NCBI RefSeq assembly: GCF_050436995.1
Contig: NC_134756.1
Span: 1,736,001 to 1,800,000 of the forward strand
From: Anticarsia gemmatalis
Taxonomy: Eukaryota > Arthropoda > Insecta > Lepidoptera > Erebidae
Length of the DNA stretch: 64,000 nucleotides
Direction of reading: 5' to 3'
Part shown: positions 36,119 to 47,935 of the stretch, one piece after another
Numbering within the stretch: position 1 is the first letter of the stretch
How the letters are laid out: each line of letters begins with the position of its first letter
Made by a program: the position numbers and the translations under genes
The notes under the pieces: model-generated
The model's database searches: none
What the model was told of the DNA's origin: nothing
What the model saw: the letters and a program-made list of their open reading frames with translations, nothing else

Positions 36119-38850
36119 AAATTTTAAAAGTATCTTATAGTAATGAGTGCGAAGGTTTGTTAGAATAGCATGTTTGTACATAATTTTATTTAGCATGGAT
36201 GAGTTATGGATTTATAGCCTGGATTTATAGTCTGACAACCTAGTAGAGCCTTGCCATTGAAGATTTAGCGCATTATAATTATTGTTGTGTATTTCCAAAA
36301 TAAAGTAAAATCATGAATTTTGTATACAAAGCTCTACATTTGTAGTTAAACTATATGTAGTTTAGTATGTATGGAGTCGAGAGAAGAAAATATTTTTCTG
36401 TGAATCATAAATACGATGATAACGATTGTCTTTCGAAAATGTTGGAAAAATAAATAAACTGCGACATCATTTTATATCAAAAAGATCTAGAGCTGATTAA
36501 TACCGATTAGTGCACATAATGTTTTTTATCTGCAATAACGTAGCTATCAGTTTCAGCTAATCTTATCAATATTTACAACTTTATTAATATAGTATTTTGT
36601 ATAGTGCTTAAATAAAGATTATAACAATTTATAAGTCATCTTAATGCATCATTTTGCGCTAATTTTATTCGAGTGTTAATCAAGTGAACATATCTCTATA
36701 ATTTTGCAGTAGTCCATGAATCTATACTCTACGTGGTTGTTTCCCAGGTTCGATTGCTGGGTCAAAAAAAGTTAATGGCATTTTTTACTTATGTCCTGTT
36801 AAGCACGTGTCAGGCGTGCTGAAAGGTCGTCGCCGAAATTTCATGACTGAAATATGGGTGCCAGTGACATACTTTTCATAAAATAACATCAATATCTACT
36901 TAGCATGAGTAATCTATAGGTCTAAAATAAACCCCTTCATAATAAATCTTCACACCCTTTCCAATATTTTCAGATGAACTAATTAAAACAATTTGACGTC
37001 ATCATATCCAACTGGTCCATCAAGAAAAACTCTCCATACAAAACTAGCCTTTATTGCTCTCACAATAAGAGCTATATATCCCGTGACCTAGTATATATTC
37101 CCGTCACGTATCCTTTCCCCCTTTTTCTTTATTAATAAATGTTCTAAAAATAGTTGTGATGTAATCGCTTTCATTCAAACAGCTATTATTGAAAAAAGTT
37201 GTTCAGAGTTCTTGCCGTATTTTGAACTAGTTTTGCTACTTTGGCCAAGTTAATGTTACTTAGTACATTTACAAAGATTTTTTTGGACTGGTTTTCTAAT
37301 AAAACATCGCCTGATAACATGTGACAATTATGTTAGTGCCCTTTAATGTCTCTTTAATTTTTAATTAAGCAAAGAAGTGGACATGAAATTTTTCTGTCGT
37401 ATTTTATGGAATTGTATACAAAGATTAAAAAAAATATATAGAAAATGCACCTGAAACTACACAATCAGTTACAAACGGCTGTTATACAAACATGATAGTA
37501 TTTTAATTGTAGAAAGAAAAAGCAAGCAATTATACTGAAGCTCAGATTATGTGGCTACAGTTCTTAAAGAAGGCCTAGAAAAAGTACAGTAATGTTGCGC
37601 GTCTTACCTTCTATTATAATTAAACGACACATGTAAATAATGTATTTAACCAGTCTACATAACGTTGCTAAATGTCGTACACAAACAATGGCTATTGTTT
37701 GATGTTCTTATGACAAACTATATTTATAAATATACTAGAACACTAGTTCCGTGACCATGTTACTTACATGCTCTGTAAGAAGCTATTTCTAGGATTGGAT
37801 TTTCGGATAGACTGCATCGAACTTAGCTTAGTTTTTTGGGAGTATTGCTCTTGAAAAAACTGAAACGTGAGGATTACGTGAGGAAACGTGTTTTGAGTTT
37901 TATAGATGTATTGTTATTAAAGAAACTGTATTTAAAAAATTGCATTGAAAAATCCCTTAATTAAAATCTTGAGTTATCACTTTTGAAAATTAGATTAAAA
38001 AACATAGGGAACGTCTTTCAGATATGTGTCCTAAGAATACAACACCTGTGATGCTTATAAGCCTAGATAAATGTAATACATTCCAAACGATGTAGATTAA
38101 TTAAGAATTCCTTTTTTATTATAACAGCTGTACTTCTATTTCTTTACCGGTCCTGTCTCATCTCTTCGACGTCCACCATAAATTTTGATTTTGTCATCAT
38201 CGATATCAAACTAAAGATGTTACTAACTAATCTCTTAAAGGGCAATTACTTATAGGTGTGTACTGGTAACTGGTAATAGCTTATATCCTGGCTTTAACAC
38301 ATACGATACTTTATACCTCGGGAAATCCTTTACACGGACAAAGTCGCGGGTAGAAGTCTTCATAACACGAATTCCTCTAAGAAAACTATTACAATTAGAC
38401 GTTACACAGCAGACAATGAGGCTGATAACGTCACACAACACAACGTTCCTACGTGACACACGTCGGACATGTCAACACTATCATCCACGGTGACAATATA
38501 GAATATATGAGAAACTATATCATTGTACACTTGTAATGTTTTGTTGAAGATGTAGTGGAGTTTCTGTGGAGTTGAAACTGTCTTGAAATTTCGTAAGAAA
38601 CGATTTATTGGTTTAACTTTTGATACCTGGATATGAATACAAGATGCCTTTGTGTCGTTAAAACTTAAGAACGTATTGACCGATTTGGCTAGTTTTGGAA
38701 AAGTTAAAATTTAGTGACTTCGTCAGTTATTAGGTCACTAAATGTTAAAACTTAAATTACCCTTTAAAGTGGCGTTTAAAACATCACATACCTAACACGT
38801 GAAATCGATTTAGGAATATAAATCTTTACTACCCGCCTTATTAATAAACC
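36119..38850. other. AT-rich non-coding DNA
   Basis: No exon recognised. A tRNA B-box-like GGTTCGATTGCTGGGT near 36750 suggests an old SINE. Confidence 0.4.
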
Positions 38851-39045
38851 AATGAGATCCGTGTATCCGACTGCTGATCGTAAGGTCTCGGGTTTAAATT
38901 CCGGGACGGGTAAATTAGATTAGGGTATGTTAGAAAATTTCTTCATAGTAAGTTAGAGCTTGGTAACGTGCCCGGTGGTTATAGGATCACTCTATTACAT
39001 GGAACTAACGTTGTTGACGCCAAAAAATGGGTGTATTTTATAAAT
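38851..39045 (+). mobile_element. tRNA-derived SINE, second family, copy 1
   Basis: The head carries GTGTATCCGACTGCTGATCG and a B-box-like GGTTTAAATTCCGGGA. The body includes ATAGGATCACTCTATTACAT, GGAACTAACG and GACGCC. Similar sequence recurs, split, at 61110-61510. It abuts an RTE-like fragment. Confidence 0.55.
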
Positions 39046-39046
39046 A

Positions 39047-39240
39047 TACTAGCTAACCAGGCAAACGTTGGTTTGCCATAAAAATTTAAAAAAAAGTGTC
39101 ACTTAGGGGCATGAAAAATAGATGTTGGCCGATTCTCAGTCCTACTCAATATGCTCACAAAATTTCATGAGAATCGGTCAAGCCGTTTCAGAGGAGTATG
39201 GCAACGAAACCTATGACGCGAGAATTTTATATATTAGATT
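39047..39240 (+). mobile_element. RTE-like LINE 3' fragment
   Basis: TACTAGCTAACCAGGCAAAC, AAATTTCATGAGAATCGGTC, AAGCCGTTTCAGAGGAGTAT and ending GAGAATTTTATATATTAGAT. Confidence 0.65.
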
Positions 39241-39699
39241 TGGAACTACGTGTCAGTGAAAGCGCCTATAATTGAGGCAGTGGGGGTATTTTACTCAAAA
39301 TTCCTTCCTACACAACTTTAATTACATTAAACGGATAATCTAGGTATCAGCTAATACGCAGTGTAAAATAGGTCAGGCACAAAGGCTTCTCCGTGACGGA
39401 CAGGCCTTTATATTACGGCATTCATGTTGCGCTTCCTATGTGTCATATACCTGCTATTGTGACACTATCTGGGGTAGCAATGCTATTAATAAGTTAGCTT
39501 TTTTCTTGTATATAGGTGGGAGAATGTTCTAGTTGAGTGTTGTGTTTGAAATAGCTTAGAATGTCGAGTAGATATTGTTTATATAGATTTTATATTAATT
39601 AGAAATGGGTTGTTTTGGCGAGGAAACTGATTTGGGAAAAGTCAGGATATAAGGTGTTTTAATTTTCAATTTGTGTTTTCTCTGGTTTATAAGACACAC

Positions 39700-39773
39700 A
39701 TAGAGACCAGAGAACGCCACTTGGTACGATCCTTACAAACTTCCCTCCACACATCTTTATAAGACCTAACTGT
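39700..39773 (-). mobile_element. LINE ORF2 C-terminal fragment
   Basis: The minus strand translates as YKDVWREVCKDRTKWRSLVS and then stops. The CKDRTKWRSLV pattern is characteristic of the end of lepidopteran non-LTR retrotransposon polyproteins. Confidence 0.5.
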
Positions 39774-41477
39774 AAATTGTATGTAAATTCTTTCTGAAAG
39801 AATCATGTCTTTATCACCTAGTCAGAACCTGCGATTTCATCCTATGCAAAGATTTACTCTAAGGCTTAAGGCTGAAGGCCTATGTTATTTGTTGATAATG
39901 TAACTCTCTGTAAGTGAAAGGATTCCTAAGATTGATAGTTTATTTATTCAACAAATATGTCCTATATATTTATTACTTTAGGTTAGATTGCATTCATAAA
40001 ATTTTCGATCTACTAATAAACTTGTAAAAACACTAGCATCTTCATCATCATCAATCTATTGATCATCTATTGTGTTATTTGTACACAAAAACACTTCTAA
40101 TTCCTACATAAAAATATCTTCAATCAACACCTTACATAATCGAATGCCCACAAATAATCGAGATAACCGCAAATCGATATCTATTCGATTGACTCGGGTG
40201 CGCACGCGCAGTAATACTTACACCGTTATGTCTTACCGTTGTATTATCTGTATTGTTTCCTATTGTTCAGAGTGTTCAGACCACCTGGCTTTTATTGCGA
40301 GATCATCTAGATCTTTATTGATATGTAATCGACATTTTTATTGCTTTAAATTAGGTGTTGTGATGTAATGGTGGGAATGATGTCAGTGCTTTTTCTAAGC
40401 AAAAATATATAGTCCAATAACTTAATAGAGAGCATTACACGATCTTTCTTAATGATAATGATTGATTCTAAATATTTCTAAAGTCTGTACCAAAAGAACA
40501 TTCTAAAGTCTGTTTTTTTATACCTCACAGATTTTTTATATCCTGTTTATTTGTATGTAGCATCGAAGTTACGAAACGAGAACACCTATTATGATGCTGT
40601 TTTTAGCTGACATGATCGAGATAGTTCTTGTCTACAATTTATGAACATCTTTTTGATTCTTCATTCGTGTATTCTAACAGAAATTTTAATGGCACTTAGA
40701 CCGACCTGGGTATCGAAACCGAGACCTCGTAGTCAGTAGTTAAAGATACGTTACTTCGGGAATACGTAAGCAGTAAGAATCTTATATAACTGTGTTACAA
40801 GGCTTCGTTTCAAAATACTTTGCCGTTCATTATTTACCCACAGTGGTACACAAATACTTTGTCAAAGGCAAACCAAAATGAAACACTTTAATGATGTGCA
40901 AACATCCTTTTTTAATTTGTGTTGTCTGTGCAAAGTTGTATCATTGAATTTTGTTTGTACGGAGGCGATGGTAAATGTTCAAGGTTTTGAAAATTTGTAT
41001 AGTGGTTACAGTTGTTGATGTTTTTTTTATTTGAAAATAGTTTTTAAATATCATTTTATGAATTACTGGCGGCCCGCTACGGCTTTGCTTATGTTACTGT
41101 TGTTTTAGTAGGTATTGTTACTCATATTTTTGCAATTAAAATAAAAGCCTGTATTTAATCAATGATTAATGTAGCATTAAAATAGTAAAATATATATTTT
41201 TTATTGTTCCAGTACTTTTGAGCCAATTCGTTACAAACATGCTTACATACAAATATTTCCCTTTTATTATATTAGTATAGACTAGGTACAAGGTTTCTTC
41301 CACTGTGTCTGTGATGTTAAACCCGGGTTCAAATCCATCTGGATGCAAGATTACATTAAAGTGGTTTCAATTTAGCGGCTTGGTTGAGAAAGCGTGACAG
41401 ATAGACTTTCGCAGTTATAATATCAAGTAAAGATTATTATGATATCACCAATATTTTATTTAACAAATACTGCGGGC
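39774..41477. other. AT-rich non-coding DNA
   Basis: No exon recognised. The 98-codon ORF at 40072-40368 has no domain or splice context and is treated as chance. RTE-like words occur near 41060-41280. Confidence 0.4.
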
Positions 41478-41632
41478 TTATTACGTATCTCAGTTGACAC
41501 CTAGTATACGTCAAATTGATAGTCACTATTCAGTACATTGCTGCTTTGACGTAACGTGTTACCCACTACAATTTAAGAAACAAACCAATGTACAGTGGAT
41601 TTCAAATAGTTGTCAACTGAAATATGTGATAG
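41478..41632. mobile_element. MITE, GTATCTCA..TGAGATAC family, longer copy
   Basis: TTATTACGTATCTCAGTTGA and TAGTTGTCAACTGAAATATG form the ends. The interior CGTCAAATTGATAGTCACTA and CAGTACATTG match 19200-19311. Confidence 0.65.
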
Positions 41633-42061
41633 CCTTTTAGATTTTAACCTGTAATGTGTCTATGAGATTGTGGCTGTCTCATGCCATACCGCTGAAGAAA
41701 AATATTGCGAGGGAAACTTGTTCTACTTTTTTACAGAAAGATAAAATAGATACTAAAAGGTTTAAATTAAAACAAAAAAGGAAGGATTTTTAGTACGGTA
41801 CAATTAGGTCTCAGATATCTGTATCCGTATATTATTTTAGGCTACCTGAATAGAGCGAATGACCAGTCACAGCTATGACCTCTGTCTTCTGAGAATTACT
41901 TACCCACAAAAACTATAGCCTTTTAGCGTGAAATTTGGGTCCCGATTTGTACGAAGATATAAATCAGATAAGTTTGTTATATTTTTATAAGTCTTTGATA
42001 ATCATAGCTATGAATTACTTCGTGGTAGCACTTCAAGCCATCCATTGGCTTTTAAAAAGTA

Positions 42062-42148
42062 AGACAAGAACCAAAGAATGCCCTTAGGTACGATCCTTAT
42101 GCATTTTCCTTGCCTCATTCAATTCACAAACATCTTGTCATACAGGAC
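42062..42148 (-). mobile_element. LINE ORF2 C-terminal fragment, decayed
   Basis: The minus strand gives ARKMHKDRT, a stop, then GHSLVLVL, the same segment as 39700-39773 with a nonsense mutation. Confidence 0.42.
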
Positions 42149-42575
42149 CGTCGGTTACTATTCTTGCTTAATACATCGCCGATAAAAATAAATAAAAACA
42201 TCCTAAAATTTTTGTAAATAATTGCCATGGAAAATTATTACAAGTCCACCGAAGCAGGACGCTAAGCTCTCCAATATCTGGGCTACTAAGTTTCACAACA
42301 ATATATCCTACAGTAGTCACAATACTGTATACACATGAACATAAAAACCAGTCCTGACCTAGCATAAATAGTAGTTACGTAACCCGGTACTGAGTTACTG
42401 ACAGATGGGCCGCTACTCGCCCCTTTATTTTATGTGCCGCGCTCAAATTGGGAGAATTGCGAACAGGGGGCGGACTGAGCTATGAGCTTATTAAATGTCG
42501 ACCTACATTTTGGTAGGGGAAGTTATTTTATACTTTATTGGGGTTGTTTCTTGGAAGTATAGTATAGTCTTCTGG

Positions 42576-42722
42576 AGTTTCTCTACTACTATCGACTGCC
42601 AACAACCGGCTAGCTAACGAGAAATTTTACACTAAAATCTGTTTACCGCCTCTACCGGGCTCCGTAAAAACTATTTTGGCAGTACATTTTTAATGTCAAA
42701 CTCTCGATACTCGACGGACACA
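42576..42722 (+). mobile_element. MITE family 'ATTCTCTACTACTATCGA', copy 2
   Basis: TTTCTCTACTACTATCGACT, GCCTCTACCGGGCTCCGTA, CTATTTTGGCAGTACATTTT and CAAACTCTCGATACTCGA, in the same order as copy 1 reversed. Confidence 0.65.
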
Positions 42723-43336
42723 TGTCATGACTGTGTAGTTTACAACGAATATCGGCAAAACGCAAATATCAGCAAAAGCAAAACCAGAAGTAGCGACCTT
42801 ATTTAATTAAACCTAAAATCTAGTTATTCTGTCAAATCTACTTGTGCTTTAAATACGTGAAATTATTGATTACTATTAAGCAAGTCCTTATACCACAATC
42901 GGCTGGATTAATACCAACAATATACACTTGAGCTTGACTTCAAACATTGATTTGAATGATTGTTTTCCAAATATACAAATCCAGCCAACTTAAATATAAG
43001 GTACAGACTTGTATGATTGCTGTCGAGCTAATAAAAGTCAACAATATAATACAATATTTTCTCTTTTAACTTGTGGCATACATCAAGACCGTGCGTTTTA
43101 TACCCGGGTAGAGCAGGCGGCGTGAAGGCAATAAAAGTAAGCGCTCGCCCGCCGGGATTAGCCGCAATAATCATTCGCTTTGTTTGACAATATTCCCGGG
43201 AAAGTAAGGCTACGTGTCTACTGCAACTGAAAGCAAGGATTTTTGCAAGACTATTCTTTCTTATTTTTTGTTGATTCTTGGTTTGACGGCATATTTGTAA
43301 CTGACTGTCTACTTATTTTATTTTGTGAATACATTT

Positions 43337-43399
43337 ACCCCTTCCATATCCCACTGCTGGTCAAGGGTCTCCTCCCAGAATGAGGGAGGGATTAGGCGT
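43337..43399 (-). mobile_element. tRNA-SINE tail fragment
   Basis: On + reads CCCACTGCTGGTCAAGGGTC and GAATGAGGGAGGG, the reverse of the CCCTCCCTCATT..CCCAGCAGTGGG tail of 6870-7190. Confidence 0.7.
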
Positions 43400-44694
43400 T
43401 TTATTTCGTGAATGCAGGTTATTTTACAATGTTTGTGGTAGATTGTTTAACTTATATAAGGCTATTTTTCACGCAATGAACCTGCGATCGAAAAGTCCTG
43501 GGTTCTAATACATTATATGCGCTATCAACGTCACTATTTTAAAACTTTCAAGCATAGTTAGAATACCTACAATCATGTTGAACATTAGGTAGCCCCATTG
43601 ATAGTGTATTTTTAAATGCCAAATTGCATTATTTTACTCATTAAGTAAAAATGTCAAGTAGGTAAATTTAATTGGCTATAAAAAACCTCGCTAAATGATT
43701 TAATCCTACATATTTTTATATCATATCTCTGAACGTGTCACCAATATCAGGTATTATTTAAACAGACTATAATATACTTATGTTATCAATATCTTGCAGT
43801 GTTGTAATCTAAACAATTTTGTACAAATAAACGGTATCTTCATTAATATTTGTTTTACCTTGAGCAATACAAATACAATTACATCAGTTATTAATTACTG
43901 TATGAATTATATTCAATTACTTTATTTAATTAATTAGTACTTATTAATTTACATACTAGTGTATACATACATACATACATAATTACATACACATTTTCCT
44001 ATGGAGGTAAGCAGAGCGGCATTTGTAAATTGAAATTAGTATCATCAATTGATTATAGCCATGCTATGATGGGTTAAATACTTAGTATAAAAGTTATTAA
44101 TTAGATTTTTGAGTCAAGCAAAAAATATTTTTTTCTAAAAACACAAAAATGATGGCACAATAGAGTTAGCTTGGCCTTTAAAGTAAGCAACTCGTGACAT
44201 TACAATTAAATTGTTACGACATGTCTCTTGCCTTGTAAATTTTTTTCTTGCATTCATATTCGTCATTATGGGCAACAACCCTTACTTCCGTTTGGCCCAC
44301 TTCTTCTCGGTAATGGATGAAAATTGCCCCTTTTTTGCCTAACAGCATTATTATTTATATTTAACTATACTTATGTAGGAATCTTGAAGAAAATAGCCAG
44401 TACATAAGGATTTTTAGATTAAAACGTATTTAAAACAGTTATTTATTTATAAGTGAAGCGTCCAATAGTGCTACCAATTAATAGATGGATGAGCATTTTA
44501 GTGACACCTTTGAAGATAATAATAGTTAGCTTGTTATTACACCGCCTTTTGTATAACAAATGACCATGTAATAAAATGTGTCCATAGATAGAAATAAATA
44601 GGTATTCCTAATTTATTATACTTCTAGATTCTTGTACAAAAATGGTAAAAGAATCAAAAAGTCTAAAGTAATCGGTTTTAGTTAACACATATCT
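43400..44694. other. AT-rich non-coding DNA
   Basis: No exon recognised. Holds an ACAT microsatellite near 43965-43981. Confidence 0.45.
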
Positions 44695-45065
44695 GGGGGC
44701 ACGGAAGTGCCCCCGCAAGTCGAGCAAAAAAAAAGCGGCACGGCCGTTAACATCCTTTTCTCGAAGCAATTCGGGCTATTTTGACACCCCTATAATTTCG
44801 TTGTGGATAAAACAAGAAGCCTGGATTTTCAGCAACCAATCAGTCATTGTATAAACAGTGTATGTTTAAAATTTCAGTCAATTTGAACCAGTAGTTTAAG
44901 AATGACAACTTGTTAAAATTTTGAATTTTGTCACTCACTGATTCACTGACTCACTGACTCACTGACTCACCGATCATCAAAAGTCTAAGGTACTTCTAGC
45001 AGACTTAGAAGCTTAAAATTTAGAATACAAATAGGGTTTAGTGTCTTAATCATGGGAAAAATTTA
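44695..45065 (+). repeat. Hairpin-headed repeat with ACTG/ACTC microsatellite
   Basis: Starts with a perfect 8-bp stem GGGGGCAC / GTGCCCCC around a GGAA tetraloop. It continues AAAAGCGGCACGGCCGTTAA, TTTTGACACCCCTATAATTT and CAGCAACCAATCAGTCATTG, and then has an 8-base unit repeated at 44937-44969 (CACTGACT). It looks like a conserved, non-coding dispersed repeat; the class is unclear. Confidence 0.5.
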
Positions 45066-45375
45066 ATATTTTCTAATTTCGGTCCAGTTTTCTAAATACA
45101 CCAACTGCAACAATAACTTTGTGATCCCATATAAATACATAAGATTACAAGGTTACATTTGCAGTTAATGAATTATTATTACTGTAGAAAATAAAATAAA
45201 TAGGTGTAAATAGGTATCTACTGTATGAGGCATAACGGGAGGGGGTATAGGGTGGGTAAGGGTGTTTAGCCCATGAAACTGAACAACATTCCCATAGAAA
45301 AATATGTTGAATTATGAAAAAAAAACATCTTTCCATATAAATTGGACTTATGTTCGCTCTACAAAAAGAAGTGAG

Positions 45376-45847
45376 ATGCCATCAAAAACATTCTGTAAAA
45401 ATCTCAAGTCTCGCCGTAAAAAGTTGTGAGATCTATATAGTACCAAGTCGATTAATCTATTTAGTCTCTACTTAAAGGACCTTCTGTCTTAAGTTATTAC
45501 GTATGTTATTATCATGCCAATTTAAAAAAAAATACCTTTAACACAAATAGATCGACTTGGTCATCGCAAGAAAACACAAATTCGCCATTAGTATTTCAGG
45601 AGCATTAACTTCTCGTCGTGCTGTGTAGTGTGATACATACTAATAATCAAATCATGCGATGGCCAGGTCGGTCTATTTGTTTTAAAGGTATTTTTTTTTA
45701 AATTGGCATGATAATAACATACGTAATAACTTAAGACAGAAGGTCCTTTAAGTAGAGACTAAATAGATTAATCGACTTGGTACTATATAGATCTCACAAC
45801 TTTTTACGGCGAGACTTGAGATTTTTACAGAATGTTTTTGATGGCAT
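45376..45847. mobile_element. Foldback element with 193-bp near-perfect arms
   Basis: The left arm 45376-45568 and right arm 45655-45847 are reverse complements at about 189 of 193 positions, around an 86-nt loop. All four mismatches I see are near the loop. The ends read ATGCCATCAAAAACATTCTG. No clear target duplication was found. The arms also hold a nested ACCAAGTCGA/TCGACTTGGT pair. No coding capacity. Confidence 0.85.
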
Positions 45848-46429
45848 TAGGTTTATTTTTACCAAAACCGCTTCTATACTGAAAATGTGCTGATCTCGTT
45901 ATAGGTTTCTAATTAATATAAGATGAGGTCAGCGATTTTTGCTTATTTTAGTAAATGATATCGAATATTACATATGTACACTTAGGAACCCTATTAGGAT
46001 TATGAGGACAATTTGGAAAAGCTGAAAATATGTTTTCCATTTAAGTATCAATTCTATATTGTGCTGATTTTGTACATGTCCAGAACCTTTAGTGCATGTT
46101 TTCAAATAGACAAATACGTAACAAATATGTAAACACACCTATAACTTTCGAAAACACTGGTGCGTTGCCTAGGTTTCTGCAACCATTTGCGTGGGCAAAA
46201 GGCTATCGCTGCTTATTATTTTATAATGAATCACATGTAACTTTATTTACATCGGTATATTAGAGAGAAATGGATAATTACTACAAAGAATGCAGCCTAT
46301 ATAAAAGCATTTCCTTTGCTACTCATTCATAATTCATGACGATCAAGTATAAAAAACCTTAAACAATGTTTCTAGGTAACTATAAAATATTAAATAGACT
46401 CTCGTGCATACGAATACTAACCACTAGAT

Positions 46430-46614
46430 CAGTGGTTTCAAACCAGTGGTCCGCGGAACTCAAAATATGGTCCGCGGAAGTCAAAATGTGGTCCGCAAAT
46501 CATTTTAAAATTTTAAGTTTTCATTATTACACAATATTTTAAATATACGTGCATAGTGGTCCCTGCTAACAAGAATAATATAAAAGTGGTCCCGGACTAG
46601 AAAAAGGTTGGTTG
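46430..46614. mobile_element. hAT-type MITE with 8-bp target duplication
   Basis: Starts CAGTGGTTTCAAACC with three TGGTCCGCGG-like repeats, and ends GACTAGAAAAAGGTTGGTTG. CACTAGAT flanks it exactly on both sides (46422-46429 and 46615-46622). CAGTGGTT ends and an 8-bp duplication are hAT hallmarks; the right TIR is eroded. Confidence 0.75.
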
Positions 46615-47118
46615 CACTAGATAATATTCTTAGTAGTCGACCTTGAGATGGTGATTGGGAGCACCATAACTTAGGCAATTGTTTTAAAAAGTAGATCGAT
46701 TTAAGTGACTGATCAAAAATCCTCGCTAGGTAATTTTTTTTATATAAGCTGCTCCCGAGCAAAGAGAATTTGATTAACTAACGAATGAATGACTAAAGTG
46801 CTAAAGTTTCAAAATATATCTCTGGATTATACAAAGGTGCTTGGACAAAGATTTTTCTTAATACTTTACGCTGGTAAATCTACCTTAAGATTTAAGATGG
46901 AAGATGCTGCAGATGCAACAGCAAGTAGAAGGTTTCTTCAAATTTCAAGCATCATCGTAAATATTCCTTTCCAATCTTTTAAAGATTCCTCTACTTACAA
47001 GTGTCATACAATTGTCCCTTCATTATAAGCTCTGTACCTCAATTTTCCAAAGAAAGTAGTATCAAAACTTTTACGTTTTATGAACGGCAGCATGTCCGCT
47101 ATTACTAAAGTCTTAAGA

Positions 47119-47215
47119 TTCCCGCTCCCGCTCCCGCTTCAGCGTCTGTCACTCAGCGTGAAAGGAAGCACGTCCGTCTCGGCGGCCGGGCGGCCGAGCG
47201 TGACGCGCACGTAAC
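47119..47215. promoter_or_regulatory. CpG-rich island 0.5 kb upstream of Stardust exon A
   Basis: CCCGCTCCCGCTCCCGCTTC followed by GTCTCGGCGGCCGGGCGGCC and GAGCGTGACGCGCACGTAAC stand out against AT-rich flanks. It could be an internal promoter or 5' UTR exon of sdt, or a GC-rich repeat piece. Confidence 0.25.
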
Positions 47216-47491
47216 AACACCGTTACGTAACCGACTGCATAATTATGCGTATGAATTACACATGACTGTCTCAACTGTGATTCTACTGCTAAATAGGGTG
47301 AAATGTACTACAACATAAGCTAGGAAGATCTTAATGCATTTTTATATAGAAACTGCCTGTGATTTAATTATTAAGTCGGGGAAAAAGTCTTTTCGCATTA
47401 TAGTATGTAAAAACGTTCATTGAAACTGACCAACGTTGCAGGACTTTCTTTACAGTGTCGAATTTCTTTAACAGAAATATTCCTATATCTA

Positions 47492-47690
47492 TCTATAGGA
47501 ACTACTGGCCCGATTTGTAAAATTCTTTCAGTGTTAGATAGCCTCGATATATCGAGGACGGTTATAGGCTATATATCATCACGCTACGACCAATAGGTGC
47601 AAAGTACCAGTAAAAAATGTTACAATAACGAGGATAAATTTCACCCATTCTCTCTATTGTGACGCATGCGAAGTTGCGCGGGTCAGCTAG
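47492..47690 (+). mobile_element. 5'-truncated Helitron next to Stardust exon A
   Basis: Recognisable from GGAACTACTGGCCCG to the terminal hairpin and GGGTCAGCTAG. The 5' GTTT-rich part is missing. Its 3' end lies 45 bp before exon A, so the splice acceptor tract of exon A is squeezed between the element and the exon. Confidence 0.75.
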
Positions 47691-47735
47691 TCTGCTTTTA
47701 CCATGGTAATAATGTTGTATTGTATGATGTTCCAG

Positions 47736-47851
47736 GCCCCGCAGACGGTCCGGCTCGAGCATCGTGGTGCTCGGCGCGGAGGAGGAGAAGCGTCCGCCGC
47801 CGGATGACGACAAAGACATGCTCACCATGCTCTCACTATCTTCTGACACCG
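47736..47851 (+). CDS. sdt: Stardust/PALS1 N-terminal coding exon (exon A)
   Basis: Internal exon bounded by a ttccag acceptor and a G|gtacgt donor. The frame that joins the next exon reads from PRRRSGSSIVVLG through an acidic stretch (EEEKRPPPDDDKD) to MLTMLSLSSDTG. One base completes an upstream codon and one base is passed on; 116 nt in all. The frame has no stop. Of the other two frames one is stopped and the other does not fit the downstream exon. In Stardust/PALS1 proteins the region before ECR1 is variable and disordered, which fits this charged, serine-rich sequence. Two in-frame ATGs (from 47813) could start a shorter protein, but an upstream coding exon contributing two bases is equally possible. 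A Helitron ends 45 bp upstream. The gene assignment rests on the next exon. Confidence 0.7.
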
Positions 47852-47893
47852 GTACGTATAGTAGCAAAAGCCCTACTCAAAACTAGTGAAGAA

Positions 47894-47935
47894 AGTCGGG
47901 GCTAACGTAAGGTCTACCTTACGTTAGCCCCGACT
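47894..47935. repeat. Near-perfect 20-bp inverted repeat with 2-nt loop
   Basis: The arms starting AGTCGGGGCTAACG and ending CGTTAGCCCCGACT are perfect complements around a central CT. It lies 43 nt inside the intron, right behind the exon A donor. The tiny loop and perfect pairing are unlike a typical microRNA precursor; a palindromic MITE relic or a cruciform-prone insertion is more likely. Confidence 0.8.

Noticed and set aside
40072..40368. 98-codon ORF as a gene
   Set aside because: Composition like flanking AT-rich DNA, no motif, no promoter or splice context.
44937..44969. Short direct repeats resembling a CRISPR array
   Set aside because: An uninterrupted octamer microsatellite without spacers, in a eukaryotic genome.
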